DNA from: an uncultured Eubacteriales bacterium
GTDB taxonomy: Bacteria > Bacillota > Clostridia > Lachnospirales > Lachnospiraceae
DNA length: 64,000 nt
Direction of reading: 5' to 3'
Assembly: GCA_949284175.1 (NCBI GenBank)
Contig: CASDVE010000001.1
Coordinates: forward strand, 186,001 to 250,000
The notes beneath the pieces are model-generated. The model was given only the letters and a program-made list of their open reading frames with translations. It ran no database searches and was not told where the DNA came from. The position numbers were made by a program, and so were the translations under genes. Positions 54,015-62,578 of this stretch are shown piece after piece. Within the stretch, counting starts at the first letter, position 1. The number at the start of each line of letters is the position of its first letter.

Positions 54015-54996
54015 TACTCTCTTCTTCTTTTTTCTCCTGTTTCTTTTCAACTCTCTCTTCAATGTTAGTACCTTCAAATTTGGCACTGAGTAACATACCA
54101 AGTTGTTCTTTGAATTTTTGCAAAGAGATATTAACAAGTTTTTTACACATATATTCTTGTATAGCAGAGTTTTTGTCTTTTTTATTGTCATTTCTAATCT
54201 CACTAGTACAAAGTGAAATCAAACACTCTACCAACGCCACTGATATATTGGTAGAGAAGTTTTTAAACAATCCACTACCCTCTTCTGTACTTGTTGAAAA
54301 GTATAACTTAACCATCTCTGACAGATCATACTTTAACTGTTTGAACTCTTGTTTATACCAATCGCTGATATTTGATTGATATGAAATAGAGCCGTCTTTT
54401 TTAGTTACTTCTTTGATTTTTGATGCAGTTGACAATTTAATGGCACGTTTGTGTAGTGCCTCAAGGCATTCAGAGCCAACACCAAAATCAGCATTGGCTA
54501 AAGAACCCTTGATAAAAGAACGTGCCACCAAGTCAATAATACGTCTTTCATTATCAGCTAATTCAGAGTATGAAGAGTGTTCTCCGATCTCTGACTGAAG
54601 AGAAGTAAGATCATCAAGATGTTGTTGTTTTTCCTCTCTAACTTCTTGTTTACTAGCTTTCAATGCTTTTAAAGAATTAAGAGTTTCGTAGATAGGATTA
54701 TCTTCTCTAACCTCTCCTGTCATTTTTGAAAGAAGTTGTTGTACTTTCTCTTCTTCCTCTTCTATTGAAGTTGTAAGTTGTGAGATCTTCTTATCTAATT
54801 TCTTGATCTCTTCTTCTGTTTTAATTCTTTCAAAGTCAACCATGCGTGAGTTGGTGACCCTTTGAATGTTTAATGTGTTTTCTGTTTTTGTAGCTTTTAC
54901 TACTTCTCTACCTGTATAGGCAATTCCATTAAGTGTAAAAGTTTCAAATGTTGGTTGTTGTTGGTTGTTGTTTTGATTGTTTGTTTTTTTGCTCAT
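54010..54996 (-). CDS. Coiled-coil protein, first gene of the leftward arm
   Basis: 328 aa from ATG 54996 (GAAGGAAAT upstream). Gln/Asn-rich start, coiled coil at ~60-150, helical remainder, charged tail. Not recognised. As the first leftward gene behind the divergent promoters it is probably expressed early and strongly. Confidence 0.6.
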   Translation of the reverse strand: MSKKTNNQNNNQQQPTFETFTLNGIAYTGREVVKATKTENTLNIQRVTNSRMVDFERIKTEEEIKKLDKKISQLTTSIEEEEEKVQQLLSKMTGEVREDNPIYETLNSLKALKASKQEVREEKQQHLDDLTSLQSEIGEHSSYSELADNERRIIDLVARSFIKGSLANADFGVGSECLEALHKRAIKLSTASKIKEVTKKDGSISYQSNISDWYKQEFKQLKYDLSEMVKLYFSTSTEEGSGLFKNFSTNISVALVECLISLCTSEIRNDNKKDKNSAIQEYMCKKLVNISLQKFKEQLGMLLSAKFEGTNIEERVEKKQEKKEEESK

Positions 54997-55030
54997 AATT
55001 TCCTTCTTTCTACCATTCATACAATAATGG

Positions 55031-55050
55031 ATTTTTTTTAGTTTTATTGT
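55031..55050 (-). promoter_or_regulatory. Phage promoter-like motif P1 (leftward)
   Basis: Minus strand ACAATAAAACTAAAAAAAAT, 35 bp before ATG 54996; nearly identical to the copy upstream of the Ro60 unit at 19221. Confidence 0.45.
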
Positions 55051-55063
55051 TTGCTTATTTGCT

Positions 55064-55117
55064 ATTAATTGCATACCAAACTTCACATCAATATATAATT
55101 TTTGGTATGCAATTAAT
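55064..55117 (-). repeat. 17-bp inverted repeat related to the hairpin family
   Basis: ATTAATTGCATACCAAA-N20-TTTGGTATGCAATTAAT, perfect. Shares ATTGCATA with copies 6 and 7. Located just upstream of promoter motif P1. Confidence 0.55.
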
Positions 55118-55211
55118 CTTTATTTTATACTTGACTTTAAACTTGTATGATTCCTGTACTGATAACTGCCCGAATCTCACGACCATACTATCCAATACGT
55201 TGTAACAAGGA

Positions 55212-55357
55212 TTAGATTACTAATTTATTCACAACTCCCATAGGATTGGTGATTTTATTAGTTCCATGCGTTAGCACTTTTACAACAAAGTTTTTCCTAC
55301 ACCATCATAGTTATTGTTGCCTGTTACTATTACTATCCTTTTCTTATAGTTCCAAAG
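55212..55357 (-). pseudogene. Frameshifted small gene remnant
   Basis: Minus strand: NYKKRIVIVTGNNNYDGVGK in one frame, then after a five-A tract (55291-55295) the +1-corrected frame reads NFVVKVLTHGTNKITNPMG and VVNKLVI then stop. One missing A would restore a single ORF. No ATG at the start. Probably a decayed gene; the GNNNYDGVGK stretch is not a genuine P-loop. Confidence 0.3.
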
Positions 55358-55573
55358 TAGTCAAGTTATATCATCGCACTAACAGAAAACAAAGCAAAAC
55401 AGAGCTATAACAACAACTGTCTGACTGTTTAAAATGTTATGGTACAAGTCCAATAACGTAGATATAGTACAAGTCTAATATCTAGCAGTCACTTTGATTC
55501 ATGATAGCAGATCAAATATTGTTTTTTGCGTTGGAGTGGGCGACAGGGTTTGATAAATATTTTCAAAAAATAT

Positions 55574-55593
55574 ATTTTATTTAGTATTATTGT
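55574..55593 (-). promoter_or_regulatory. Phage promoter-like motif P2 (leftward)
   Basis: Minus strand ACAATAATACTAAATAAAAT, the best match to the family consensus. Confidence 0.45.
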
Positions 55594-55844
55594 TTGTGTT
55601 AACTGTAAATATAAATATTTATCTCCTGTTTCACTTACTCTTAACAGGTAAAAACAATATTCTTTTTTCAAGGTTCTATGTGTCAATTAGCTTTAGTGTA
55701 AAAGAAAATGTAAGAATACGTTCCTATTTCAAACCCATATATAAAAATCGGGGAAACATATCTTCGTTTCGTTTACGCTATGTCCTGTTGACAATTATTA
55801 GTATACTATAACAGGCATTTTTCACAATACATTTTTTCAAATAA

Positions 55845-55864
55845 ATTTTAATTAGTATTATTGT
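55845..55864 (-). promoter_or_regulatory. Phage promoter-like motif P3 (leftward)
   Basis: Minus strand ACAATAATACTAATTAAAAT, differing from P2 at one position. Confidence 0.45.
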
Positions 55865-56010
55865 ATTTTAATCACATATCAAAAAAATGGCGTATTCAAG
55901 CCATTTGTAGCACATAAGCACAAATAAATTATTTTTAAAAAATGTTCGTAAAATTCATATTTTACGCAAAAATCAACAAGAAAAAAATCATTAAAATGCG
56001 ATAGGGGGTG

Positions 56011-56187
56011 CTAAAAACCGCATGGTTGAGCCATTTTTCTTCTCAGACGAAAATATGGTTTTTCTCGATACTTACTTAAAAATCTTGCTCTTCTTCTCTG
56101 CTTTTGTTCTACTGTTTTTACAGCCTCTCCCACATGATTCCAACCAATCGTCTTATCATTAATCCAAACTATAATACTAAATAAAAT
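56011..56187 (-). pseudogene. Basic ORF fragment without a start codon
   Basis: 58 codons open on the minus strand: IVWINDKTIGWNHVGEAVKT, then VEQKQRRRARFLSKYREKPY and so on to TAG. No ATG or TTG; one GTG. Arg-rich, coding-like composition, but the frame begins inside promoter motif P4. A remnant or a gene with a non-AUG start. Confidence 0.3.
56171..56187 (+). promoter_or_regulatory. Phage promoter-like motif P4 (rightward)
   Basis: ATAATACTAAATAAAAT on the plus strand, the mirror orientation of P2, 390 bp before the first rightward gene. Confidence 0.45.
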
Positions 56188-56542
56188 CTATAAACTATTG
56201 ATCTGTTTCGTTAAAAATGTTATCATAGTGTCATTAACATATAATCAACCCCATTTATATGGGTTTTACATAGGTTTTGGCTAAAAAACGGTATTTTTTA
56301 GATTATTTTTTTTCTATTATTATTCCGACAACTTTTTATTATGGTGAAATTTTATATATAAACAGGGCATTTGCTTTATTGATTACTTGCTTTGTTAGAA
56401 AATAACACTATTGTAACTTTAATCGGGTATTAGCACAAAACCCACGATAAAACCTATAAATTAGTAAATATCTAGGAGTGTAAAAAACTGTTTTACCATC
56501 TAGGAATAGTTTTTTATATAAAATATAGAAAAAACTTCACAT

Positions 56543-56557
56543 AAGTACTAAATAAAA
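56543..56557 (+). promoter_or_regulatory. Phage promoter-like motif P5 (rightward)
   Basis: AGTACTAAATAAAAT, 21 bp before ATG 56579 with AAAGGAG in between, so transcription would start almost at the ribosome site. Confidence 0.5.
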
Positions 56558-56578
56558 TCTAAATAAAAGGAGTAAGTC

Positions 56579-57157
56579 ATGAAAACTGCAAGAAATTCTA
56601 ATCACTTTTGGACAGAAGAAGATATTATTTTTTTAAAAGAACATTATGCAACTTCTACCATTAAATATGTTATGCAAAAATTAGGTCGTTCTTCTTCCTC
56701 CATATACCATAAAGCACATAAACTCCATCTTAAAAGAATTATACCAGACGACTTAGGGCTAACATTATATGAATTAAGTCAATTAACTAACATATACTAC
56801 GGCACCCTTTCTAAATTTATCCAAAACGGTATGTCTTATAACACATTTACCTGTGGGACACAAAAAAAAATTATCCTGGTCACACCTGAGTATTTTTGGG
56901 AATATGCGAAAGATCACAAAGATTCTATTGATTTCTCCAAAATACAACCACTTACTATACTTCCTGAGCCAGAATGGTTTTATGAATATCGAAAAATTGA
57001 AAAAAATTTTAGAAGAAACTATTCAATTACTGAAATACATAAAATCCAATATCTACGCTCGAAAGGATATACCTGCCAACAAATCGCAAAAGAGTTAGGA
57101 CGTACTTTTTATTCTATAAGATCAGCGGTACATCGATACTCCATAAAGAAGGAATAA
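56579..57157 (+). CDS. DNA-binding protein with two HTH/SANT-like domains
   Basis: 192 aa. N-terminal FWTEEDIIFLKEHYATSTI followed by KLGRSSSSIYHKAHKL is a Myb/SANT-like helix-turn-helix; a second, 'EIHKIQYLRSKGYTCQQIAK' with ELGRTFYSIRSAVHR, sits at the C-terminus. First gene of the rightward arm behind motif P5; a likely regulator of that arm. Confidence 0.65.
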   Translation: MKTARNSNHFWTEEDIIFLKEHYATSTIKYVMQKLGRSSSSIYHKAHKLHLKRIIPDDLGLTLYELSQLTNIYYGTLSKFIQNGMSYNTFTCGTQKKIILVTPEYFWEYAKDHKDSIDFSKIQPLTILPEPEWFYEYRKIEKNFRRNYSITEIHKIQYLRSKGYTCQQIAKELGRTFYSIRSAVHRYSIKKE

Positions 57158-57159
57158 AA

Positions 57160-58338
57160 ATGGCTATATTAGAATTTAGAAATTACAAAGAGTTTTGTAG
57201 GTATTATGGCATTCCAATTAAAACTGGAGAAGCTAAACAAAATCAAATGAAATACTTAAAAACCGTTCTTGATATGGAAAAAGTTCCACATTCTCAAAAA
57301 ATTATTGTTACAGGTCAATATGGTGTTGTAAATATACCTGATATTCCAAAAGAGATTGCAGAAGAAAATTATTTATCAAAGCATAGTAAAAAAATTGAAG
57401 AAAGAGTTAATAAATATATAGATTGGTACACAAAACGCAGGAAACCATACAATTTAGATGATTTGAAGAAAAAAGCTGAAAAAGAAATACTATCTAAGTA
57501 TAGAAAGAAAAACAAATATTCTAAACCATCTACATCAAATAAGCAGTATTCTTCCAGTCTGGTACAGATGGAATTTAATAAATTTAAAAAGAATGCTACA
57601 TTTGTCCCATATACTTGTAGTATATTAAATGAATTGATGCAGGATAAGAGTGAGTATTATATTGTAACTTTTCATCTTTATGAAATGTTTGGATTTCATA
57701 AAAAACATGCTTACACCTATGAAAATATTAATATAGTTATTTCTTTATTTGCAAAAGAAATAGGCAATAATGAAATTGCTCTATCTTTGTTTAATTACTT
57801 TAATAGACTTTTATCTATAAAAAAAAATAATATACTTCAATCAACTATCACATCTTTATTCAAAAGAAAAATATATATTTTTAATAAAACATTTTTACTT
57901 ATAAGTTTTGATAAGAAGTATTTTGTTAGAACTCAAAAAGACATAAAAAAAATCAATGAACTCAAAAAAAATAATATACAAAAAACTTCTGGTTCTTACT
58001 ATAACAATATATCAAACTACAATGAAAATTATCATGCTTTTTTTATTAAAGATGTTAATGAATATATGGGTGAAGATTTTATTGATATAAATGATGCTTA
58101 TATAATAAAAAAAGCTGAAAACTATTATGAATATTGCGATGCTAAACGAGCTAGAAAAACTATCAATGAAAATATGTGTACAAGTTTTAAAAAATATATT
58201 TATAATAGATACAATGGAATTTTAAAAAAATCTTTTATATCCTCTGATTTAGAAAAATGGATTATAGGAAACAAAGAAAAATATGAAAAATTAGGAAATA
58301 TATACATAGAATATATTATTAAATTTGATATTGAATGA
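57160..58338 (+). CDS. Hypothetical protein, possibly RNAP-associated
   Basis: 392 aa, starts 2 bp after the previous stop. 'EFRNYKEFCRYYGIPIKTGE' at the N-terminus, Lys-rich helices, very AT-rich codon use in the second half. The N-terminal 80 residues resemble small regulators of mobile elements, but no family is certain. Upstream of the RNA polymerase gene. Confidence 0.55.
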   Translation: MAILEFRNYKEFCRYYGIPIKTGEAKQNQMKYLKTVLDMEKVPHSQKIIVTGQYGVVNIPDIPKEIAEENYLSKHSKKIEERVNKYIDWYTKRRKPYNLDDLKKKAEKEILSKYRKKNKYSKPSTSNKQYSSSLVQMEFNKFKKNATFVPYTCSILNELMQDKSEYYIVTFHLYEMFGFHKKHAYTYENINIVISLFAKEIGNNEIALSLFNYFNRLLSIKKNNILQSTITSLFKRKIYIFNKTFLLISFDKKYFVRTQKDIKKINELKKNNIQKTSGSYYNNISNYNENYHAFFIKDVNEYMGEDFIDINDAYIIKKAENYYEYCDAKRARKTINENMCTSFKKYIYNRYNGILKKSFISSDLEKWIIGNKEKYEKLGNIYIEYIIKFDIE

Positions 58339-58411
58339 TAGTAGAATAATGTATCCCAATTTTAATTAAACAACTGTATATTATGGATAAAACTTATAAC
58401 TATAAATAATA

Positions 58412-58472
58412 AAAACGACAAATTTTGCTATGAGAATATATAATATATACTAATATCTAAATTTGTCGTTTT
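58412..58472 (+). terminator. Long inverted repeat after the 392-aa gene
   Basis: 14-bp stem AAAACGACAAATTT/AAATTTGTCGTTTT with a 33-nt AT loop, then TAGTATAAAAAATTAATT. A weak terminator or an mRNA 3' structure. Confidence 0.45.
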
Positions 58473-58576
58473 AGTATAAAAAATTAATTAATACCTTATT
58501 TTATATGAGTATATTATTATATTTATATAAGTATTAAAAGCCATAGCACTATACATTTTATAAGAGTCAAATTATT

Positions 58577-58676
58577 AGTTTGATTATATATTTAGAAACT
58601 CATTTTTGTTCAGTCAACTTGCTAACGCAAGTTAACTTCTTTTCAAATTCGTTTATACTAAATATATAATCAAACT
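58577..58676 (+). repeat. Nested inverted repeats in a 440-bp gene-free stretch
   Basis: Outer 19-bp perfect repeat AGTTTGATTATATATTTAG/CTAAATATATAATCAAACT (58577-58595, 58658-58676) enclosing a 7-bp hairpin AACTTGC-TAAC-GCAAGTT (58616-58633). The arrangement suggests a folded leader or small RNA ahead of the zinc-finger/RNAP unit. Confidence 0.5.
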
Positions 58677-58780
58677 CAAAATCCGATTATAAAAGTAACA
58701 CTCCCTAGCGGTAGTGCATAATTCCTCATAGTATAATTTGTCTTTTATTAATTATTGATTCAAGAAAGGAATGAAAATTT

Positions 58781-58939
58781 ATGGATTTTAAAGAGTGTAA
58801 ACATTGTAAGAGTAGATATATAGGTTGTCATTCACATTGCTCGTCCTATATTGCTGTAAAAAAACAATTAAACATAATAAGGGAAAACAAAATAAAAGCA
58901 GCAAAAATTGAAAATTATTTTTCAGGAAGGAAAATTTAA
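58781..58939 (+). CDS. Small zinc-finger protein
   Basis: 52 aa: ECKHCKSRYIGCHSHCSSY, a CxxC...CHxxC cluster, then a basic helix. This is a common small Firmicutes phage family. Stop is 2 bp from the RNA polymerase start, so probably co-expressed. Confidence 0.65.
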   Translation: MDFKECKHCKSRYIGCHSHCSSYIAVKKQLNIIRENKIKAAKIENYFSGRKI

Positions 58940-58941
58940 AA

Positions 58942-61758
58942 ATGGAAATTGAAACAAACGATAATATATACATTCCATCAATTGATGGAAAAGATCTATA
59001 TGTAGCAGAACATCTAGTTAATATGGAAAAAGGATTCACATTACTTAGAGAATATGGTGATTATAACTTAAAAAAATTTATAAATACACATGACTTTAGT
59101 ATGGAATTAATTAAGTTGCGAGAAGTATATTGTAAAAAAATACGAAATAAAAACTTTTCTTTTTTTGTAAATGGTAAAGAATATACAACAAAAATCATAA
59201 ATGTTACCTTCAACTATGCCAATAAGTCATTTAATAAAATTGGAACAGATAAACTAATACGATTCGGATATAAAATAAAAGATATTCCTTTTGAAAATTG
59301 TGCATATGTTGAAAATAATAAACTAATTGCCATTCAATTAAATACATATGTAAGACCAGAAAATGTGTTACCAGAGGCATTGTTAGAAGGTATATTTAAG
59401 TATGATACTATTGAACAATGCTACAAAGAGAAAAATAATGCAACATTAAATGATACTGGTCAGATTAGACAATATTTATATGAAAATGGATTTACTTGTG
59501 ATGGCATACATTATGTAAGATATGAGAGATCTGGTGGTTCGTCAAGGGTGGGGAAATGTTTATTTATCGATGAGCGACTATATAAAGCTATGTTTAAATG
59601 GTCTTGTGCTGGATTAAAAGTGAAAGAAGGTCAAATTATCGACCTAGCTGGATTTGAAGCTTATATTGCATTACCACTTAGTAGTATTATTGGAACAATC
59701 CAATTAAAGCCCGAAAACATTCTTTTGGTAGATGATTATGAAAGTGTCTTTAAAGATACGACCATGGTAACTAATATGATTGATAATGATGGTGAAGAAG
59801 TTCCTCTTAATAAAGTACAAAAAAGACTTCAAACTTCTGAGCAAGAAATCACAATCCATAACTCAATATGGGATGGTGAAAGTTTGATTGATATTAGTGC
59901 CATGGGAGAATTTTCACAATATGGGATGATTGTATTAAGAAATATTATGTTTAAATCATGTGCTTTTAATACAAATATTCAACTCTTCTTTAAAGAGAAG
60001 GGTATTACTGATATTAGTCAGTTAAATGGAAAAACTCTAGCCAAACGTATTGAAGACATTAAGCTAATCACTACACCTTCTTCTATCAAATATCTTAAAT
60101 TCGGTAAGTTTGAAGCATGGCTAAAAAATATGGAAACTGACTTTGGAGTGGTAAAACATGAGAAAAAAACACATTACTTAGATGGTAAAATGGTACAAAC
60201 TCACTATCAACTCTTGAACACTCTCCCGTTCTCTCAAGAAACGATGAACGAATTTTTGAAAGATACATTTGATTATATGGATAAGCTGAAAACAGACCCC
60301 GCTGTTTTGCGTTATCAGATCAAACACCCAAAGGATTATGAGTATAGAGGAGAAATTATGAACAATTCAAATGAAATTGTTTTTTCTATGCTTGGTATTA
60401 CTAATGAATTCACTAAAACAACTATGTATAAAATGTTTTTGGAAAATACATTAAAAAGCTATAAAAACAATATAAGAAGAGGACACGTATTAGTGAATGG
60501 TAATTATTCTACTCTTTTAGGTAATCCTATGGAGTTGCTATATCACTCGATCGGAAAATTTGATGGTAAAAGCTTATTAGGTATTGGAAATATTCACAAT
60601 TCCAGATTTGAATATGGACAAGACTTATTATGCATTCGTTCACCTCATGTATGTGCAGGAAACATATTGATTGCTTATAATAAATCTGATAAAGAAATTG
60701 ATCATTACTTCAATTTAACTGATGAAATCATCTGCATCAACAGTATTGGAGAAAATATTCTTCAAAGACTTAATGGAGCTGATTTTGATTCTGATTCAAT
60801 TTTGGTGACGAATCATATTCTTCTGCTTCTTCTAGCAAAGATGTATTATAACTGGTTTAAAGTTCCTACTTCTAATGTAGAAACAGAAAAGATACAGAGA
60901 AGATATACCGCTGCTGAAAAAGCAGATTTGGATATTAAAACAAGTGAAAACATTATTGGAGAAATCATTAACTTATCTCAAGAGCTAAATACTTTGTTTT
61001 GGCATAAATTAAATACTGGTACTCATATCGATGATTTGAAAGAATTATATATAGATATCTGTCAACTAAGTGTTATGTCAGGTATTGAAATTGATAAGGC
61101 TAAGAAGGAATTTAAAATTGACAATACTATTGAGTTGAAGATATTGAGAGAAAAGTACAAAAGGTTAAACGAGGAAGAAAAAATAATCAAGCCTTATTTC
61201 TTTTATTATATAGATAAAGAAAAAGGATATGTAAATGAAGAAAAGAAATCTTATACAAAGCATGAAACTGCAATGGATTATTTAGAGATTGCTGTTGATT
61301 CATATAAAGGACCAACCGTTAGGGGAATGAATAAAAAATTACACGATATATTAAAATTCTCTAATTATGATCCTAGAAAAATCTATTATCCTCAAGCTAA
61401 TCAAATTATCTCTGAAATTGAAAATGCCACCAATACCACTCGACAACTTATGAGTTTTTCAAATCAAACAGATAGATTGAATCAGTATGAGTTAAGTAAA
61501 ATATATAATGAAAGTGTAATATCTAGTATCTTATCTAAAAAAATTAATCCTCATACGTTATATTACCTAATTACAAGCACTGATGATAAGCTAAGCTTTG
61601 CAAGAATGAAAATGTTACAAATAGTTCTACAAAATAAAAATGAAAATTTTCAACATTTTGTCTTAAACTCTATGTCTCCTGTATCTATATTAGAAGAAAA
61701 TGAGAATGGGCACACTACTCTATATGGTCACAAATTTGCAAAAATTTGCAAAAAATAG
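58942..61758 (+). CDS. YonO-like two-barrel RNA polymerase
   Basis: 938 aa. LNGADFDSDSILVTN carries the metal-binding triad D614-x-D616-x-D618, equivalent to DFDGD of RNA polymerase beta' (here Gly is Ser); SSRVGKCLFIDERLYK, NIRRGHVLVNGNYSTLLGNP and SPHVCAGNIL lie in the order expected of the single-chain double-psi-barrel polymerases such as SPbeta YonO. These are DNA-dependent RNA polymerases that transcribe phage genes. The recurrent ACTAAAWAAAAT motif could be its promoter (inference). RBS AGGAAGGAAAATT. Confidence 0.72.
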   Translation: MEIETNDNIYIPSIDGKDLYVAEHLVNMEKGFTLLREYGDYNLKKFINTHDFSMELIKLREVYCKKIRNKNFSFFVNGKEYTTKIINVTFNYANKSFNKIGTDKLIRFGYKIKDIPFENCAYVENNKLIAIQLNTYVRPENVLPEALLEGIFKYDTIEQCYKEKNNATLNDTGQIRQYLYENGFTCDGIHYVRYERSGGSSRVGKCLFIDERLYKAMFKWSCAGLKVKEGQIIDLAGFEAYIALPLSSIIGTIQLKPENILLVDDYESVFKDTTMVTNMIDNDGEEVPLNKVQKRLQTSEQEITIHNSIWDGESLIDISAMGEFSQYGMIVLRNIMFKSCAFNTNIQLFFKEKGITDISQLNGKTLAKRIEDIKLITTPSSIKYLKFGKFEAWLKNMETDFGVVKHEKKTHYLDGKMVQTHYQLLNTLPFSQETMNEFLKDTFDYMDKLKTDPAVLRYQIKHPKDYEYRGEIMNNSNEIVFSMLGITNEFTKTTMYKMFLENTLKSYKNNIRRGHVLVNGNYSTLLGNPMELLYHSIGKFDGKSLLGIGNIHNSRFEYGQDLLCIRSPHVCAGNILIAYNKSDKEIDHYFNLTDEIICINSIGENILQRLNGADFDSDSILVTNHILLLLLAKMYYNWFKVPTSNVETEKIQRRYTAAEKADLDIKTSENIIGEIINLSQELNTLFWHKLNTGTHIDDLKELYIDICQLSVMSGIEIDKAKKEFKIDNTIELKILREKYKRLNEEEKIIKPYFFYYIDKEKGYVNEEKKSYTKHETAMDYLEIAVDSYKGPTVRGMNKKLHDILKFSNYDPRKIYYPQANQIISEIENATNTTRQLMSFSNQTDRLNQYELSKIYNESVISSILSKKINPHTLYYLITSTDDKLSFARMKMLQIVLQNKNENFQHFVLNSMSPVSILEENENGHTTLYGHKFAKICKK

Positions 61759-61784
61759 CTATTTTTGCCCGATCTCAATCCAAA

Positions 61785-61829
61785 TGAAATTCACTATTTT
61801 CCTATTTTATCGTAGAATAGTGAATTTCA
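61785..61829 (+). terminator. Terminator after the RNA polymerase gene
   Basis: 14-bp stem TGAAATTCACTATT/AATAGTGAATTTCA with a 17-nt loop, 27 bp after the stop. A second palindrome, GCAAAAAATAG/CTATTTTTGC, overlaps the stop codon. Confidence 0.55.
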
Positions 61830-61919
61830 CAAACTCAGTATATATGGATAGATAAACACAAAACAAAAAAACTGTCATAGTAAAAAAATCTCTATTGATT
61901 AAAAGGAGATTTTTAAATT

Positions 61920-62303
61920 ATGAGTAAAAAAACAAGAACTACATATAGAAACACATACACAGGAGAAGAATTAAGTGTCTACTACCCTCTTGCTTTTCAG
62001 CAAATTAGACAGGAGTTTGGATTAAATGAATTGATCCGTAGAACTTCTAATGAGGAAAAATTAAAGAAACAGCAACAAAAATTCAATTCAAAATACATGT
62101 GTAGAAGCTGTGGTTCTCAAATGACATGGGTTGAAGGTACAAACGTATTAGTTTGTCCTAATCACGATTGTAAGGGTCGTGTAAGAGTTATTAAAACTCG
62201 TGAAAAAGATGGTTCAGAAAAAGAAATTACTCTTTCTTCTGTGGTAAATGTTTTACTTACACCACATGGAGAAAATGTTGTTGAATCTTTATTTGGAGTT
62301 TGA
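61920..62303 (+). CDS. Zinc-ribbon protein downstream of the RNA polymerase
   Basis: 127 aa. MCRSCGSQMTWVEGTNVLVC followed by PNHDCKGRVRV is a four-Cys zinc ribbon like those in transcription factors or Rpo subunits. AAAAGGAG upstream. It might assist the phage polymerase (inference). Confidence 0.65.
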   Translation: MSKKTRTTYRNTYTGEELSVYYPLAFQQIRQEFGLNELIRRTSNEEKLKKQQQKFNSKYMCRSCGSQMTWVEGTNVLVCPNHDCKGRVRVIKTREKDGSEKEITLSSVVNVLLTPHGENVVESLFGV

Positions 62304-62392
62304 TTTTATAATATAATTTAAAATAACATGTAGTGCTTCAAAACCCTTTATTAAAACTAAAATCAAACTTCTTCCCCTTTTTAGGGGAATAC

Positions 62393-62465
62393 TGAAGCAT
62401 AACTCAGCTGGTAGAGTACCCGTCTTATATACGGTTAGTCGTGGGTTCGAGTCCCACTGCTTCGA
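62393..62465 (+). tRNA. tRNA-Ile (anticodon UAU)
   Basis: Acceptor TGAAGCA/TGCTTCG, D-arm ACTC/GAGT, anticodon loop CTTATAT, T-loop TTCGAGT with GTGGG/CCCAC; CCA not encoded. Reads AUA, a frequent codon in this AT-rich genome. One weak C-U pair at the top of the anticodon stem. Confidence 0.9.
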
Positions 62466-62473
62466 CTTATTAT

Positions 62474-62548
62474 CGGAATGTAGTTCAGTTTGGATAGAAC
62501 GCTTGATTTGGGTTCAAGAGGTCGTGAGTTCAAGTCTCACCATTCCGT
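62474..62548 (+). tRNA. tRNA-Pro (anticodon UGG)
   Basis: Acceptor CGGAATG/CATTCCG (perfect), D-arm GTTC/GAAC, anticodon stem CTTGA/TCAAG with loop TTTGGGT, T-arm GTGAG/CTCAC. CCA not encoded. 8 bp after tRNA-Ile. Confidence 0.92.
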
Positions 62549-62578
62549 TTGCGGGCGAGTGAAATGGGGGGAGATTTT

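Larger units (their letters stand above)
55118..56578. other. Divergent control region without an intact gene
   Basis: 1.46 kb between the leftward and rightward arms. It holds outward-facing promoter-like motifs at 55574-55593 and 55845-55864 (leftward) and 56171-56187 and 56543-56557 (rightward), a direct repeat GTACAAGTC(C/T)AATA at about 55442 and 55466, the frameshifted remnant above, and an ATG-less open frame at 56011-56187 on the minus strand. Possibly also a regulatory or origin region; no iterons seen. Confidence 0.55.

Noticed and set aside
55276-55320. GNNNYDGVGKT as a Walker A motif of a ParA-like ATPase
   Set aside because: It does not fit GxxxxGK[T/S] spacing in a Rossmann context, the frame stops two codons later, and partition is already provided by TubZRC.
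58788-59039. 83-aa minus-strand ORF across the RNA polymerase start
   Set aside because: Antisense to a clear zinc-finger gene and the polymerase N-terminus.
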